Below are positions 37,574-45,470 of a stretch of 64,000 bases of DNA, piece after piece. The notes under the pieces are model-generated. The model made no database searches, was not told the origin of the DNA, and saw only the letters and a program-made list of their open reading frames with translations. This stretch comes from Desulfococcaceae bacterium. Its GTDB lineage: Bacteria > Desulfobacterota > Desulfobacteria > Desulfobacterales > Desulfosalsimonadaceae. The DNA lies in NCBI GenBank assembly GCA_030145385.1, contig JAQYVU010000011.1:1-64000 (forward strand). Direction: 5' to 3'. How positions within the stretch are numbered: position 1 is the stretch's first letter; every line of letters begins with the position of its first letter. A program made the position numbers and the translations under genes.

Positions 37574-37925
37574 TATGCCCCCTATATCGCCTAATCCGAA
37601 ACCGGATTAATGATTACAAATATTCTATATTAACCAAATTATACGCCATTTAAGTACCATAAGGAACAATTTAGTGTCAAGGGATTTGCTTGCCTGCAAA
37701 GCATTACAAAACCGGCAAATAGAAGGATTTTAAATGACATTGAAAAGCACATCAACTGCTATGCACAATAATAATTTACAAAATTACCATTTGATATATT
37801 ATAGTTCCATCTTCACTTAACTTTATTGTTTGGAACATTCAAAGCAGACAAATTAAAAGAATCACTTTTTATAAAATAAAAAAACCGATTTTAATCAAAT
37901 AAAAATCCAGGCATAAAAACAAACA
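37574..37925. other. AT-rich divergent intergenic region with a small inverted repeat
   Basis: A 352-base gap between the divergent acidic-protein gene and rsmE. It contains TAATCCG-aaac-CGGATTA at 37592-37609, 19 bases upstream of the acidic protein start, a possible operator. No ORF with a ribosome site and no convincing promoter pair could be fixed. Confidence 0.4.
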
Positions 37926-38666
37926 ATGAAAAGATTTTTTATTGAGCGTTCTCAAATTATTAAGACATCTCCGGTTATTGATGGCCAGGACGCCCATCAT
38001 ATTACAAAGGTTTTTCGATTAAAGCCAAAAGATCGTATTATACTCATAGACGGCTCAGGCATGGAATATGAAGCCCAAATCACAGGCTTTTCAAAAAACA
38101 AGGTATTCGTCTCAATTATCCGAAAATATTCACCAGACACCGAACCCCCAGTGCAAATAACGGTCGGCCAGGGCTATTTAAAAGACAAAAAAATGGATAT
38201 GCTGATCCGTCACCTGACTGAAATTGGTATTACCCAATGGATACCGCTGACCAGTGAATATTCTGTTCCAAAACCTGATACAAAAAGAATAAATTCGAAA
38301 ATACAGCGATGGGAGATGATTGCAAAAGAAGCCGTGAAACAATGCCGAAGAACCCGGGTGCCTGAAATTTTGTCCCCGGTAACTTTTCAAGAGGCTGTTG
38401 AAGAAAATAGCGGTGCGGATTTAAAAATTATTTTTTATGAAAACGAAACCGTTTCATTGACTGAGACCCTGCGTTCTTTGAATCAAGATCTATTAACTAT
38501 TTTTGTCCTTCTCGGTCCTGAAGGCGGATTTTCCAATAAAGAGATAGAGTTGGCCAAATCCAACGGATTTATTGTCGCCTCTTTAGGTCCCAGAATTTTA
38601 CGGGCGGAAACTGCGTCTCTTTCAGCCTGTACAATAATTCAACATCTATTTGGCGATATGTGTTAA
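37926..38666 (+). CDS. rsmE: 16S rRNA (uracil1498-N3)-methyltransferase
   Basis: SPOUT-fold methyltransferase that modifies U1498 of 16S rRNA. The 246 residues show the RsmE order: N-terminal PUA-like part (MKRFFIE, HHITKVFRLK), then KDKKMDMLIRHLTEIG, EAVKQCRRTRVPEI, and the trefoil-knot SAM site LLGPEGGFSNKEIE with LGPRILRAETA. All are conserved. It is followed within ten bases by a promoter for the tRNA-Phe gene. Confidence 0.96.
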   Translation: MKRFFIERSQIIKTSPVIDGQDAHHITKVFRLKPKDRIILIDGSGMEYEAQITGFSKNKVFVSIIRKYSPDTEPPVQITVGQGYLKDKKMDMLIRHLTEIGITQWIPLTSEYSVPKPDTKRINSKIQRWEMIAKEAVKQCRRTRVPEILSPVTFQEAVEENSGADLKIIFYENETVSLTETLRSLNQDLLTIFVLLGPEGGFSNKEIELAKSNGFIVASLGPRILRAETASLSACTIIQHLFGDMC

Positions 38667-38674
38667 AAAAACCC

Positions 38675-38703
38675 TTGACAGGGTCACCTGTTTTGAATAA
38701 TAC
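38675..38703 (+). promoter_or_regulatory. Promoter of tRNA-Phe
   Basis: TTGACA at 38675-38680, 17-base spacer, TAATAC at 38698-38703. Transcription would begin around 38710, ten bases before the mature tRNA 5' end. Confidence 0.6.
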
Positions 38704-38719
38704 AACAAATACTTTTCGT

Positions 38720-38795
38720 GCCGAGGTAGCTCAGTCGGTAGAGCAGGTGACTGAAAATCCCCGTGTCGGCAGTTCGATTCTGTCCCTCGGCACCA
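38720..38795 (+). tRNA. tRNA-Phe (GAA) with encoded CCA
   Basis: A 76-base cloverleaf: acceptor GCCGAGG pairing with CCTCGGC, D arm GCTC/GAGC, anticodon loop CTGAAAA giving anticodon GAA, T arm GGCAG-TTCGATT-CTGTC, then A and CCA. The anticodon stem reads GGTGA against TCCCC, leaving U29 opposite C41; the usual bacterial tRNA-Phe has GGGGA here. All other stems are sound, so identity is secure and the mismatch stands out. Confidence 0.95.
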
Positions 38796-38798
38796 CTC

Positions 38799-38841
38799 AA
38801 AAAAAGCCCTTTCAATCCCTTGGGATTTGAAGGGCTTTTTT
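38799..38841 (+). terminator. Rho-independent terminator of tRNA-Phe
   Basis: AAAAAAGCCCTTTCAATCCC, TT, GGGATTTGAAGGGCTTTTTT forms a nearly perfect long stem ending in a T-run, four bases after the CCA. It works in both directions by sequence. Confidence 0.9.
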
Positions 38842-39094
38842 GGTTGGATGTATTCGGCACATTTCGCATGCAATGAATGTCTTTTCCAATTCCATCAAAT
38901 GATTTGGGAAAAAACCAGATCATGAAACCCTTCGCCCAAGTCATAAATCTGACGATCTGAATCATCAGGACGTATCTGCCGGAATTCTTGATTAACCCGC
39001 TATTCCACACACAAAATAGAATCTATGGTTTTCAAACTAATTTAATTCATTTATACTTTTCAACATAACCCAAAGAGATTTACGATCTTAAAGA

Positions 39095-40351
39095 ATGAAT
39101 GCATCCATAAAACAAAAAAAAACGAATCAATCACACCCATCGGTGGTTATTGTCGGTGCTAATTTTGCCGGTTTAAAAGCCGCTGTATTGCTGCCGAAAA
39201 AATTCCGCGTAACAGTGGTTGACCCCTTGCCCTGGTTCGAATTTTCACCCAATATTCACGAACTGATATCCGGCTTTAAAACACCGGACGCGCTAAGATT
39301 CTCAAAAGAAACCGCCATCAGCCGCGCAGAGCATTCTTTTATTCCTGATACCGCTGAAACCATTCTGCCTGAAAAACAAACAATCATAACACGTTCCGGC
39401 AGAGTCCTGCCCTTTGATTACTGCATCCTTGCTGTCGGCGGTCAAGCCAATATGTTTAACATTAAAGGTGCGAATATTCATGCTATGCCTTTTAAAAGTG
39501 TGGATCAATGCCGGGTCATCGCACAACGTCTGGAAGAATTGAAAAAGAAAAAAAAATCATTTTCAATCGTAATTGCCGGCGGCGGCTTTGAAGGCATTGA
39601 AGCGCTGGGAGAAATCCTTCGACGATATAAAAATGTAAAAGGGATCAAAATTCATATTGTCGAAAAACAGAATCGGCTGATGATGGACGCTTCCGCTGAT
39701 ATAGACGGTGAACTGCGGCGAATTTGCGCCCCCTACCCGGTTGAATTTCACACCGGCAGCGCCATCGCCCGGGTATGGAAACATTCCATTGATTTATCCG
39801 ACAAAACCAAGCTCCCTGCTCAGCTTACCATCTGGACCGGCGGGGCGAAACCGCCTGAAATTTTATTTAATTCAAACCTTTCCAGTTCACCGGATCAATG
39901 GGTGAACGTCAATGCTGCCCTTCAGCATATCTCTTATCCGAATATTTTCGCGGCCGGAGATGCTGCCGGGCTGCATATGCCATTGAAAAAACAGGCCTAC
40001 CATGCACTGGATATGGGAAAAACAGCTGCTGAAAACATTATTCGCCAGCATGCCGGCAAACCGCTGAAGAATTTTAAACCATCTGCCAAACCCATGCTGG
40101 TTTCCTTTGGTGACCTGGAAGCGTTTCTTATCGATCCAAGAATTGTGGTTGCCGGACCAGCCATCGGCTTACTTAAAGAAGCAGTTTTCCAGCTTGTTAT
40201 GACGGAACTGGATCCGTCAGGTTTATTCTCAAAAGCGATTCATTCCACCGAGCGAGTCAGCAACGCAACCCTGAAACTGGCATCTGCCACGTCTGTTTCG
40301 CCGGTTTCACTGGCGAAACTTGGTAAGGTACGTATTATTCAAAAAGCTTGA
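39095..40351 (+). CDS. FAD-dependent pyridine nucleotide oxidoreductase, NDH-2-like
   Basis: A 418-residue two-dinucleotide-domain flavoprotein. The FAD site is VVIVGANFAGLKAAVLL near residue 14, the NAD(P) site IVIAGGGFEGIEALGEIL near residue 155, and the second FAD contact IFAAGDAAG near residue 290. This order matches type II NADH dehydrogenases and sulfide:quinone reductase relatives. The redox-active cysteines of sulfide:quinone reductases are not apparent, so NDH-2 or a related quinone reductase is more likely. No transmembrane segment is evident, as usual. No clear ribosome site precedes the ATG. It is followed after 29 bases by the DUF523 gene and the photolyase. Confidence 0.85.
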   Translation: MNASIKQKKTNQSHPSVVIVGANFAGLKAAVLLPKKFRVTVVDPLPWFEFSPNIHELISGFKTPDALRFSKETAISRAEHSFIPDTAETILPEKQTIITRSGRVLPFDYCILAVGGQANMFNIKGANIHAMPFKSVDQCRVIAQRLEELKKKKKSFSIVIAGGGFEGIEALGEILRRYKNVKGIKIHIVEKQNRLMMDASADIDGELRRICAPYPVEFHTGSAIARVWKHSIDLSDKTKLPAQLTIWTGGAKPPEILFNSNLSSSPDQWVNVNAALQHISYPNIFAAGDAAGLHMPLKKQAYHALDMGKTAAENIIRQHAGKPLKNFKPSAKPMLVSFGDLEAFLIDPRIVVAGPAIGLLKEAVFQLVMTELDPSGLFSKAIHSTERVSNATLKLASATSVSPVSLAKLGKVRIIQKA

Positions 40352-40380
40352 AGGACAACTTATAATTCAGGAGGTAAGCG

Positions 40381-41331
40381 ATGGATGAAAAAATCAAACT
40401 CGGGATCAGCGCCTGTCTGCTGGGAGAAAATGTCCGCTATAACGGCGGCCATGCCCATGATCATTATTTAACCCAGACGTTAGGCCGATTGGTTGAATAT
40501 ATCCCGGTTTGCCCGGAAGTTGAATGCGGTCTTCCGGTGCCCCGTGAAACTATGCGACTGGTGGGGAACTTTGAAAACCCGGTGCTGATGACCAATAAAA
40601 CAAAAAAAGACATGACTGCGCAGATGAAATCATGGGCAGAAAAACGTGTCTGTGATCTGGAAAAAGAAAACCTGTGCGGATTTATTTTTAAAAGCAAATC
40701 GCCTTCCAGCGGGCTTTATCGGGTAAAAGTCTACACAGAACAGGGAATGCCTTCCAACCGAGGAGTCGGCATCTGGGCACGCAAGTTTACCGAACACTTT
40801 CCGCTGCTGCCTGTGGAGGAAGAAGGCAGGCTCCATGATCCGGGTTTACGGGAGAACTTTATCCAGCGCATCTTTGTGTTTAAACGATGGCAGGAAGTAT
40901 TGAAAAAAGGAAAAACCCGTGGCAATTTGGTTGATTTTCACACCCGACACAAACTTTTGCTTTTATCACATAACCAGAAAAATTACCGAGAAATGGGAAA
41001 ACTCGTTGCCTCACCCAAAGAAGTGACACCAACAGAACTGTATGATCGATATGTTCTAATATTACAAGAGACCATGTCGTTGAAAACCACACGACCCAAA
41101 AATGTCAATGTACTGATTCATATTTTGGGATATTTTAAAAAAATGCTGACTTCTGATGAGAAACAGGAATTGCTTGAAATAATTGATCAGTACAAAAAAA
41201 GCTACTTGCCGTTGATTGTCCCGGTATCGATTCTCAACCATTATGTGAGAAAATACGATGTTTCGTATCTGGCCTCCCAGGTTTATTTGAATCCGCATCC
41301 GATAGAGCTGGGGCTGCGAAACCAGGCATAG
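40381..41331 (+). CDS. DUF523-DUF1722 protein (thiouracil-desulfurase-like domain plus YbgA domain)
   Basis: Residues 1-150 are DUF523, the family of the [4Fe-4S] thiouracil desulfurase TudS; residues about 185-305 are DUF1722 (YbgA). Such fusions are often encoded beside photolyases, as here. Cysteines seen in DUF523 are Cys12 (SACLLG), Cys44 (VCPEV) and Cys49. The family motif SPSCG appears as SPSSG: residue 110, normally the cysteine that helps hold the cluster, is serine (codon AGC at 40708). If real, this would weaken or abolish cluster binding. A strong AGGAGG site precedes the ATG. The photolyase starts 7 bases downstream. Confidence 0.9.
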   Translation: MDEKIKLGISACLLGENVRYNGGHAHDHYLTQTLGRLVEYIPVCPEVECGLPVPRETMRLVGNFENPVLMTNKTKKDMTAQMKSWAEKRVCDLEKENLCGFIFKSKSPSSGLYRVKVYTEQGMPSNRGVGIWARKFTEHFPLLPVEEEGRLHDPGLRENFIQRIFVFKRWQEVLKKGKTRGNLVDFHTRHKLLLLSHNQKNYREMGKLVASPKEVTPTELYDRYVLILQETMSLKTTRPKNVNVLIHILGYFKKMLTSDEKQELLEIIDQYKKSYLPLIVPVSILNHYVRKYDVSYLASQVYLNPHPIELGLRNQA

Positions 41332-41338
41332 AGGTCAC

Positions 41339-42775
41339 ATGATATTTCACATTGAACCGGACCGAATCCATCGGCTGAATGATAATATGCCTCAAAAGGG
41401 AAAATTTGTCCTTTACTGGATGCAGCAGTCCCAGCGGGCACACTGGAACCACGCCCTTGAATATGCCATCGACCGGGCCAACCAAAGAAAAAAAACGCTG
41501 ATTGTTCTCTTTGGCCTCACTGCCGGCTATCCGGAAGCCAACCTCCGCCACTATTTCTTTATGCTGCAGGGCCTTTTTGATACCATGGGTGCATTAAAAT
41601 CCCGGGGCATCCGGATGATCATCCTGGGTAATGATCCTGCCAGGGCAGCACTTGCAGCGGGCAGACATGCGTCGGAAATCATCTGTGACCGGGGATATAC
41701 CCGCATCCAGAAACACTGGCAATCCGTTGTTGCCGCCGAATCAACCTGCCCCCTCACCCGGATTGAAAGCGACGTCGTGGTACCGGTTGAAACGGTTTCT
41801 GAAAAAGCGGAGTATGCCGCACGCACCATCCGCCCGAAAATTTTAAAACACCTGTCCCGTTTTCTTGTACCTGTCAAAAAAATTTCACTGCAAAGCCCCT
41901 CTCTTTCTTATAATGTTTCCGAACTGAACATAAAAAACATTCTGGCAGATAACTCGCAGCCTGTTGAATATCATCAAATCGATACGATTCTCGGCACGCT
42001 TGACATTGACACATCCGCATCACCGGTCTCCCGATTTTTTCACGGCGGCGGTTCGCATGCCAGAAAACGTTTTGATATTTTTTTAAAAGACAATCTTAAA
42101 AACTATTCACAAAACAGCAACCAGCCGCAAACAGATGACACGTCCGGCATGAGTCCGTACCTGCATTTCGGACACATATCCCCACTTTACCTTGCGATTA
42201 AGACACAAAAACAACAAATCCCGGATAAAGCCATCGAACAAACCGTAAAAGACGATTTTTTAGAAGAGCTGATTGTGCGCCGGGAACTTGCTGTCAACTT
42301 TATCAATTTCACACTGGATTACGACGAATATTCCTGCCTGCCGGATTGGGCCCGAAAAACATTGAAAGACCATGAAAAAGATCACCGGCCCCAAGCCTAT
42401 ACCATTAATGATCTGGAACAGGCTCAAACGCATGACCCATACTGGAACGCTGCCATGGACGAAATGAAAACAACCGGATTCATGCACAACTACATGCGCA
42501 TGTACTGGGGGAAAAAAATTCTAGAGTGGTCCCCCTCCCCGCAGAATGCTTTTCAAAACACCCTGACACTGAACAACAAGTATTTTTTAGACGGTCGTGA
42601 TGCAAACTCTTTTGCCGGTGTTGCCTGGATATTCGGCGTTCATGACCGAGCGTGGAAAGAACGGGATATCTTCGGAAAGGTCCGGTATATGAATGCTGCC
42701 GGACTTGAGAGAAAATGCGACATCAACGGATATGTTCTAAAAATAAAGCGATTTAAATCTTTAGCTCAAGTATAA
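41339..42775 (+). CDS. phr: Class II CPD deoxyribodipyrimidine photolyase
   Basis: FAD-dependent enzyme that uses light to split cyclobutane pyrimidine dimers. The N-terminal alpha/beta domain reads VLYWMQQSQRAHWNHALEYA and LRHYFFMLQGL, both class II landmarks, and the C-terminal FAD domain has LHFGHISPLY, ELIVRRELAVNF, TGFMHNYMRMYWGKKILEW (shortened here) and DGRDANSFAGVAWIFG with HDRAW. 478 residues, normal. A GAGG site precedes the ATG; the gene is coupled to DUF523-DUF1722. A photolyase in a presumed anaerobe implies life at least at times in lit surface layers. Confidence 0.95.
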   Translation: MIFHIEPDRIHRLNDNMPQKGKFVLYWMQQSQRAHWNHALEYAIDRANQRKKTLIVLFGLTAGYPEANLRHYFFMLQGLFDTMGALKSRGIRMIILGNDPARAALAAGRHASEIICDRGYTRIQKHWQSVVAAESTCPLTRIESDVVVPVETVSEKAEYAARTIRPKILKHLSRFLVPVKKISLQSPSLSYNVSELNIKNILADNSQPVEYHQIDTILGTLDIDTSASPVSRFFHGGGSHARKRFDIFLKDNLKNYSQNSNQPQTDDTSGMSPYLHFGHISPLYLAIKTQKQQIPDKAIEQTVKDDFLEELIVRRELAVNFINFTLDYDEYSCLPDWARKTLKDHEKDHRPQAYTINDLEQAQTHDPYWNAAMDEMKTTGFMHNYMRMYWGKKILEWSPSPQNAFQNTLTLNNKYFLDGRDANSFAGVAWIFGVHDRAWKERDIFGKVRYMNAAGLERKCDINGYVLKIKRFKSLAQV

Positions 42776-43267
42776 GCAAATCCTCGGAAAAGCTTCCGGT
42801 GATGTTTTGTTCAGGCCAATTACAGCAGAGAAGAAAAACGCCCTGTCCCACTGTCTTCAAATGAAATGATCTTAAAACGAAGTCAATTTACTTCCGATAC
42901 GATTGCCCCGCAGTTTGGACGTTTTTATCCAGGGGGATGGCCCCGGCCGGAATCAGATAAATATTATCCGGATTCATTCATATCAGACCCGGTTTATGCG
43001 GTTTGGGGAAAAACAGTTGCCTGACAAAAGGAGTTAAACCGCTGTTGCGTGAAGCATAATCCCTTACGTTCGACTGCTTAATAAAATTATAATTTTTCAC
43101 AATCTATGGTTTTAAATCACTAATCGACTAGACCTATGGACATTCTGTCCATGAATCAATCACAGGCAGGGTGTCCTTTTTTAATTTTTTCAAAAAAATA
43201 CCGAACAGTAATTTAAAAATGGAAAAATCAAAAAATCAGTTTCTTAATTAAAATCTAACAATTTTCA
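42776..43267 (+). other. Gene-poor gap with a 17-bp palindrome and an unassigned open stretch
   Basis: A 492-base region after phr. A frame is open from 42803 to the TGA at 43022-43024; its only ATG with room (42866) would give 52 residues, including FGRFYPGGWPRPES, with no ribosome site, and I do not recognise it. It may be a gene remnant. At 43136-43152 lies a perfect palindrome ATGGACA-ttc-TGTCCAT, which looks like a regulator site or an element end. Confidence 0.4.
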
Positions 43268-43555
43268 TTGATAGAGTCAGACGGATTTAATATTATATCA
43301 GCTCCATCAATCTTTTTTTATCGGATGATTACGATGATCATTGAAAAAGATCCCCTAGCGAATGAACCCTATTTATATCAATATTTCATTAAAATATGCC
43401 ATCGACTGGGCATTTCTCTGATCTCATGCATGGAAATCCAGAGGATGCTCCTGGCCAGCGATTCATATATCCGGCAATTGATTCATATTGCGGTGTTGTC
43501 CGGCTATGTGGGAATCAATTTAAAAGCATTGCAAATGCTGCGTCCAAACTGTTGA
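43268..43555 (+). CDS. Doubtful small ORF before the radical SAM gene
   Basis: A 95-codon frame opening with TTG, or from an ATG at 43322 (77 residues). It has no ribosome site at either start. The sequence is hydrophobic and helical (LYQYFIKICHRLGISLI, then IRQLIHIAVLSGYVGI) and is not recognised. A second frame runs over its 3' half to 43593. It could be a decayed gene or chance; I list it only so the stretch is accounted for. Confidence 0.25.
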   Translation: MIESDGFNIISAPSIFFYRMITMIIEKDPLANEPYLYQYFIKICHRLGISLISCMEIQRMLLASDSYIRQLIHIAVLSGYVGINLKALQMLRPNC

Positions 43556-43668
43556 ATCAAGAATTGATTCCCTTTGAAAAACTCAAAAAATGAAATTCAG
43601 TTGAATCATTACCTGATGAAAAAATGCAGCCGGAAAGAAATGACAATTCCTGAATTATTGGGGGCAAA

Positions 43669-44487
43669 ATGATAAAGCCGTCCCGTCATCGCAATATTAC
43701 CTCAAAACGACTAATTCTGGATTTCTATCAATTTATCCGCTCACAATCATTGTTGGTCAAAGTTTTCGGCCGGCAATTCTCGCCCGGGCGGGAATTTGCA
43801 GAAATTGATATTACCTACAAATGCAATTTAAAATGCATCAACTGCAATCGTTCGTGCACCCAGGCACCCGGCAATACGGAAATGGCGGTATCAATGATTG
43901 AATCGTTTATACGCCAGAGCATTGATCAGCAAATACAATGGAAACGGATCCGAATTCTGGGTGGCGAACCCACGCTTCACAGCCGTATTTTTGATATTAT
44001 TGATCTGCTGCTTGATTATCAGTCAGTTCACAATCCAAACGTCCGGTTGGTGCTCGGGACCAATTATTTCGGCAAAACCGTTCATCAGGTTATCGAGAAA
44101 CTCCCTGCCAATATCATCATTAAAAGCACACTCAAAACTTCACGCGTAAACCTTTTTAAGCCTTTTAATGTGGCACCGCAAGATACACGATTTAACAAAT
44201 TCTCTGATTATTCATGTGGTTGTCGTATCATCGAGGACTGCGGCCTGGGACTGACATCTTCCGGATATTATATGTGTGCGGTTGCCGGCGGCATCGACCG
44301 GATATTTCAGTATCATCTGGGAAGAGATACACTCCCGGAGAAATCCGACACCCTGGCGGACCAGATGTCCGCTTTCTGCTGTTTGTGCGGTCATTTCGGT
44401 TTTCAATGGCCGGTTAAAAAGGAAAAAATATCTCCGACCTGGCAAATGGCGTATGCGAATTTTTCTAAACCACAGCCGCCACTATGA
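43669..44487 (+). CDS. Radical SAM protein with C-terminal cysteine cluster
   Basis: A 272-residue radical SAM enzyme. The cluster motif CNLKCINC gives Cys52, Cys56 and Cys59, followed by the GGEPTLH turn near residue 107 that binds SAM. The C-terminal part has extra cysteines in YSCGCRIIEDCG, YYMCAVAGG and FCCLCGHFG, a layout like SPASM or twitch domains that hold a second Fe-S cluster. Substrate unknown. The start ATG follows GGGGG. It is followed at 98 bases by a small protein with a strong ribosome site; whether that is its peptide substrate is an open question. Confidence 0.85.
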   Translation: MIKPSRHRNITSKRLILDFYQFIRSQSLLVKVFGRQFSPGREFAEIDITYKCNLKCINCNRSCTQAPGNTEMAVSMIESFIRQSIDQQIQWKRIRILGGEPTLHSRIFDIIDLLLDYQSVHNPNVRLVLGTNYFGKTVHQVIEKLPANIIIKSTLKTSRVNLFKPFNVAPQDTRFNKFSDYSCGCRIIEDCGLGLTSSGYYMCAVAGGIDRIFQYHLGRDTLPEKSDTLADQMSAFCCLCGHFGFQWPVKKEKISPTWQMAYANFSKPQPPL

Positions 44488-44584
44488 TGGATGCGTTGAC
44501 ATTTCATGACTGTGCCCTACATTATAATTGAAACAAAACGCCTGCCAGGCTTTTATATATTTTTTTAAAATAGGAGGAACGGAT

Positions 44585-44920
44585 ATGAACAAAAATCTAT
44601 ATAATGTGCTGAACAGTATTGCAGACGAATATAGAAATGATATTTTTAACGGAGCACGGAATTACGTTGAAATTGATATTGGAAAACGCGCGGAAGCACT
44701 TGGATACCCGGAATTGAAGAAAAGGTACAATAATGTCAACGCGGTAGTACCGATTAGACAGCCGGAACAAGGCATGAAAGTCAGAATTGACGGCAGAACA
44801 TTCGTAAACTATGCCCGGTATGACGCAGGTATTGCAGTACCCGGTTATGTTGTTAAAGATGCCGGCATGCCGCATGAGACGTTTATCCCAAACGAACACA
44901 TGATCCTTAATTTTGCATAA
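44585..44920 (+). CDS. Small hypothetical protein, 111 aa
   Basis: Not recognised. The start at 44585 is set by AGGAGG eight bases upstream; an in-frame ATG at 44528 has none. The 111-residue protein is soluble, mixed alpha/beta, with no cysteines, no signal and no membrane segment. The middle (VEIDIGKRAEALGYPELKKR) is charged and the end (HETFIPNEHMILNFA) polar. It lies between the radical SAM gene and a strong bidirectional terminator, and the good ribosome site suggests it is well expressed. Confidence 0.7.
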   Translation: MNKNLYNVLNSIADEYRNDIFNGARNYVEIDIGKRAEALGYPELKKRYNNVNAVVPIRQPEQGMKVRIDGRTFVNYARYDAGIAVPGYVVKDAGMPHETFIPNEHMILNFA

Positions 44921-44981
44921 AATCAGCAGCCTGCCTTTGATTCAGCAGATTACTGCCCGTTTACAGTTTCTGAGCAACTTT

Positions 44982-45024
44982 AAAAAATGCATGTTATGAG
45001 GTAAACTCATAACATGCATTTTTT
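44982..45024. terminator. Strong bidirectional terminator
   Basis: AAAAAATGCATGTTATGAG, loop gtaaa, CTCATAACATGCATTTTTT: a perfect 19-bp stem with A- and T-runs at its ends, placed between two convergent small genes. Confidence 0.9.
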
Positions 45025-45051
45025 AAATTAAAATAACAGAACCGGTCCTGA

Positions 45052-45237
45052 TTATTTGTCATTTTCAACTTCAATATTGCCTGCATAACGTCCTACAGTC
45101 GCATCATCTACGCAGTTCGTCAATTCATCATCTGTGGCATGCTTGATATCTTTTAAGGCATCAAGGGTGCAGATAAATTCATTTCCTTTTGCATCTTTAA
45201 CCCGAACATAGGTCTCTTTTTTTTCTTTATCCGTCAT
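45052..45237 (-). CDS. Small acidic hypothetical protein, 61 aa
   Basis: Start at 45237 chosen for GGAGG six bases upstream; an in-frame ATG at 45273 lacks one. The 61 residues begin MTDKEKKETYVRVKDAKGNE and contain two cysteines (FICTLDALKD, ELTNCVDDA). The pattern of a short beta-hairpin followed by DALKD-type helix resembles small unnamed deltaproteobacterial proteins, but I cannot name the family. It has its own terminator and appears monocistronic. Confidence 0.65.
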   Translation of the reverse strand: MTDKEKKETYVRVKDAKGNEFICTLDALKDIKHATDDELTNCVDDATVGRYAGNIEVENDK

Positions 45238-45470
45238 AATGGCCTCCAGATTATTAAATTGTTGATATTGCATTGTTAATAAAAGCAGTTCAACGATCTT
45301 ATCGAGAGCTACTTAATATTAATACATAATTGACCATTCTGCATTGAAAATTTTATAAAATTAATGCTCTATGTTTGCAATATATCATTAATTAAGATAA
45401 ATTGTTAAAAAACAAAGTTTAAAATCAATTAATTTAAATCGGTATAACAATAACTGTTGATCATCATACT

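Noticed and set aside
38646-39010. Two minus-strand ORFs over the tRNA-Phe with the phrase GQNRTADTG
   Set aside because: This phrase is the classic false translation of the antisense strand of a tRNA gene; the ORFs also run through the terminator.
44212-44509. Overlapping ORFs in the radical SAM 3' region
   Set aside because: Alternative frames over the cysteine cluster that is conserved in the main frame.
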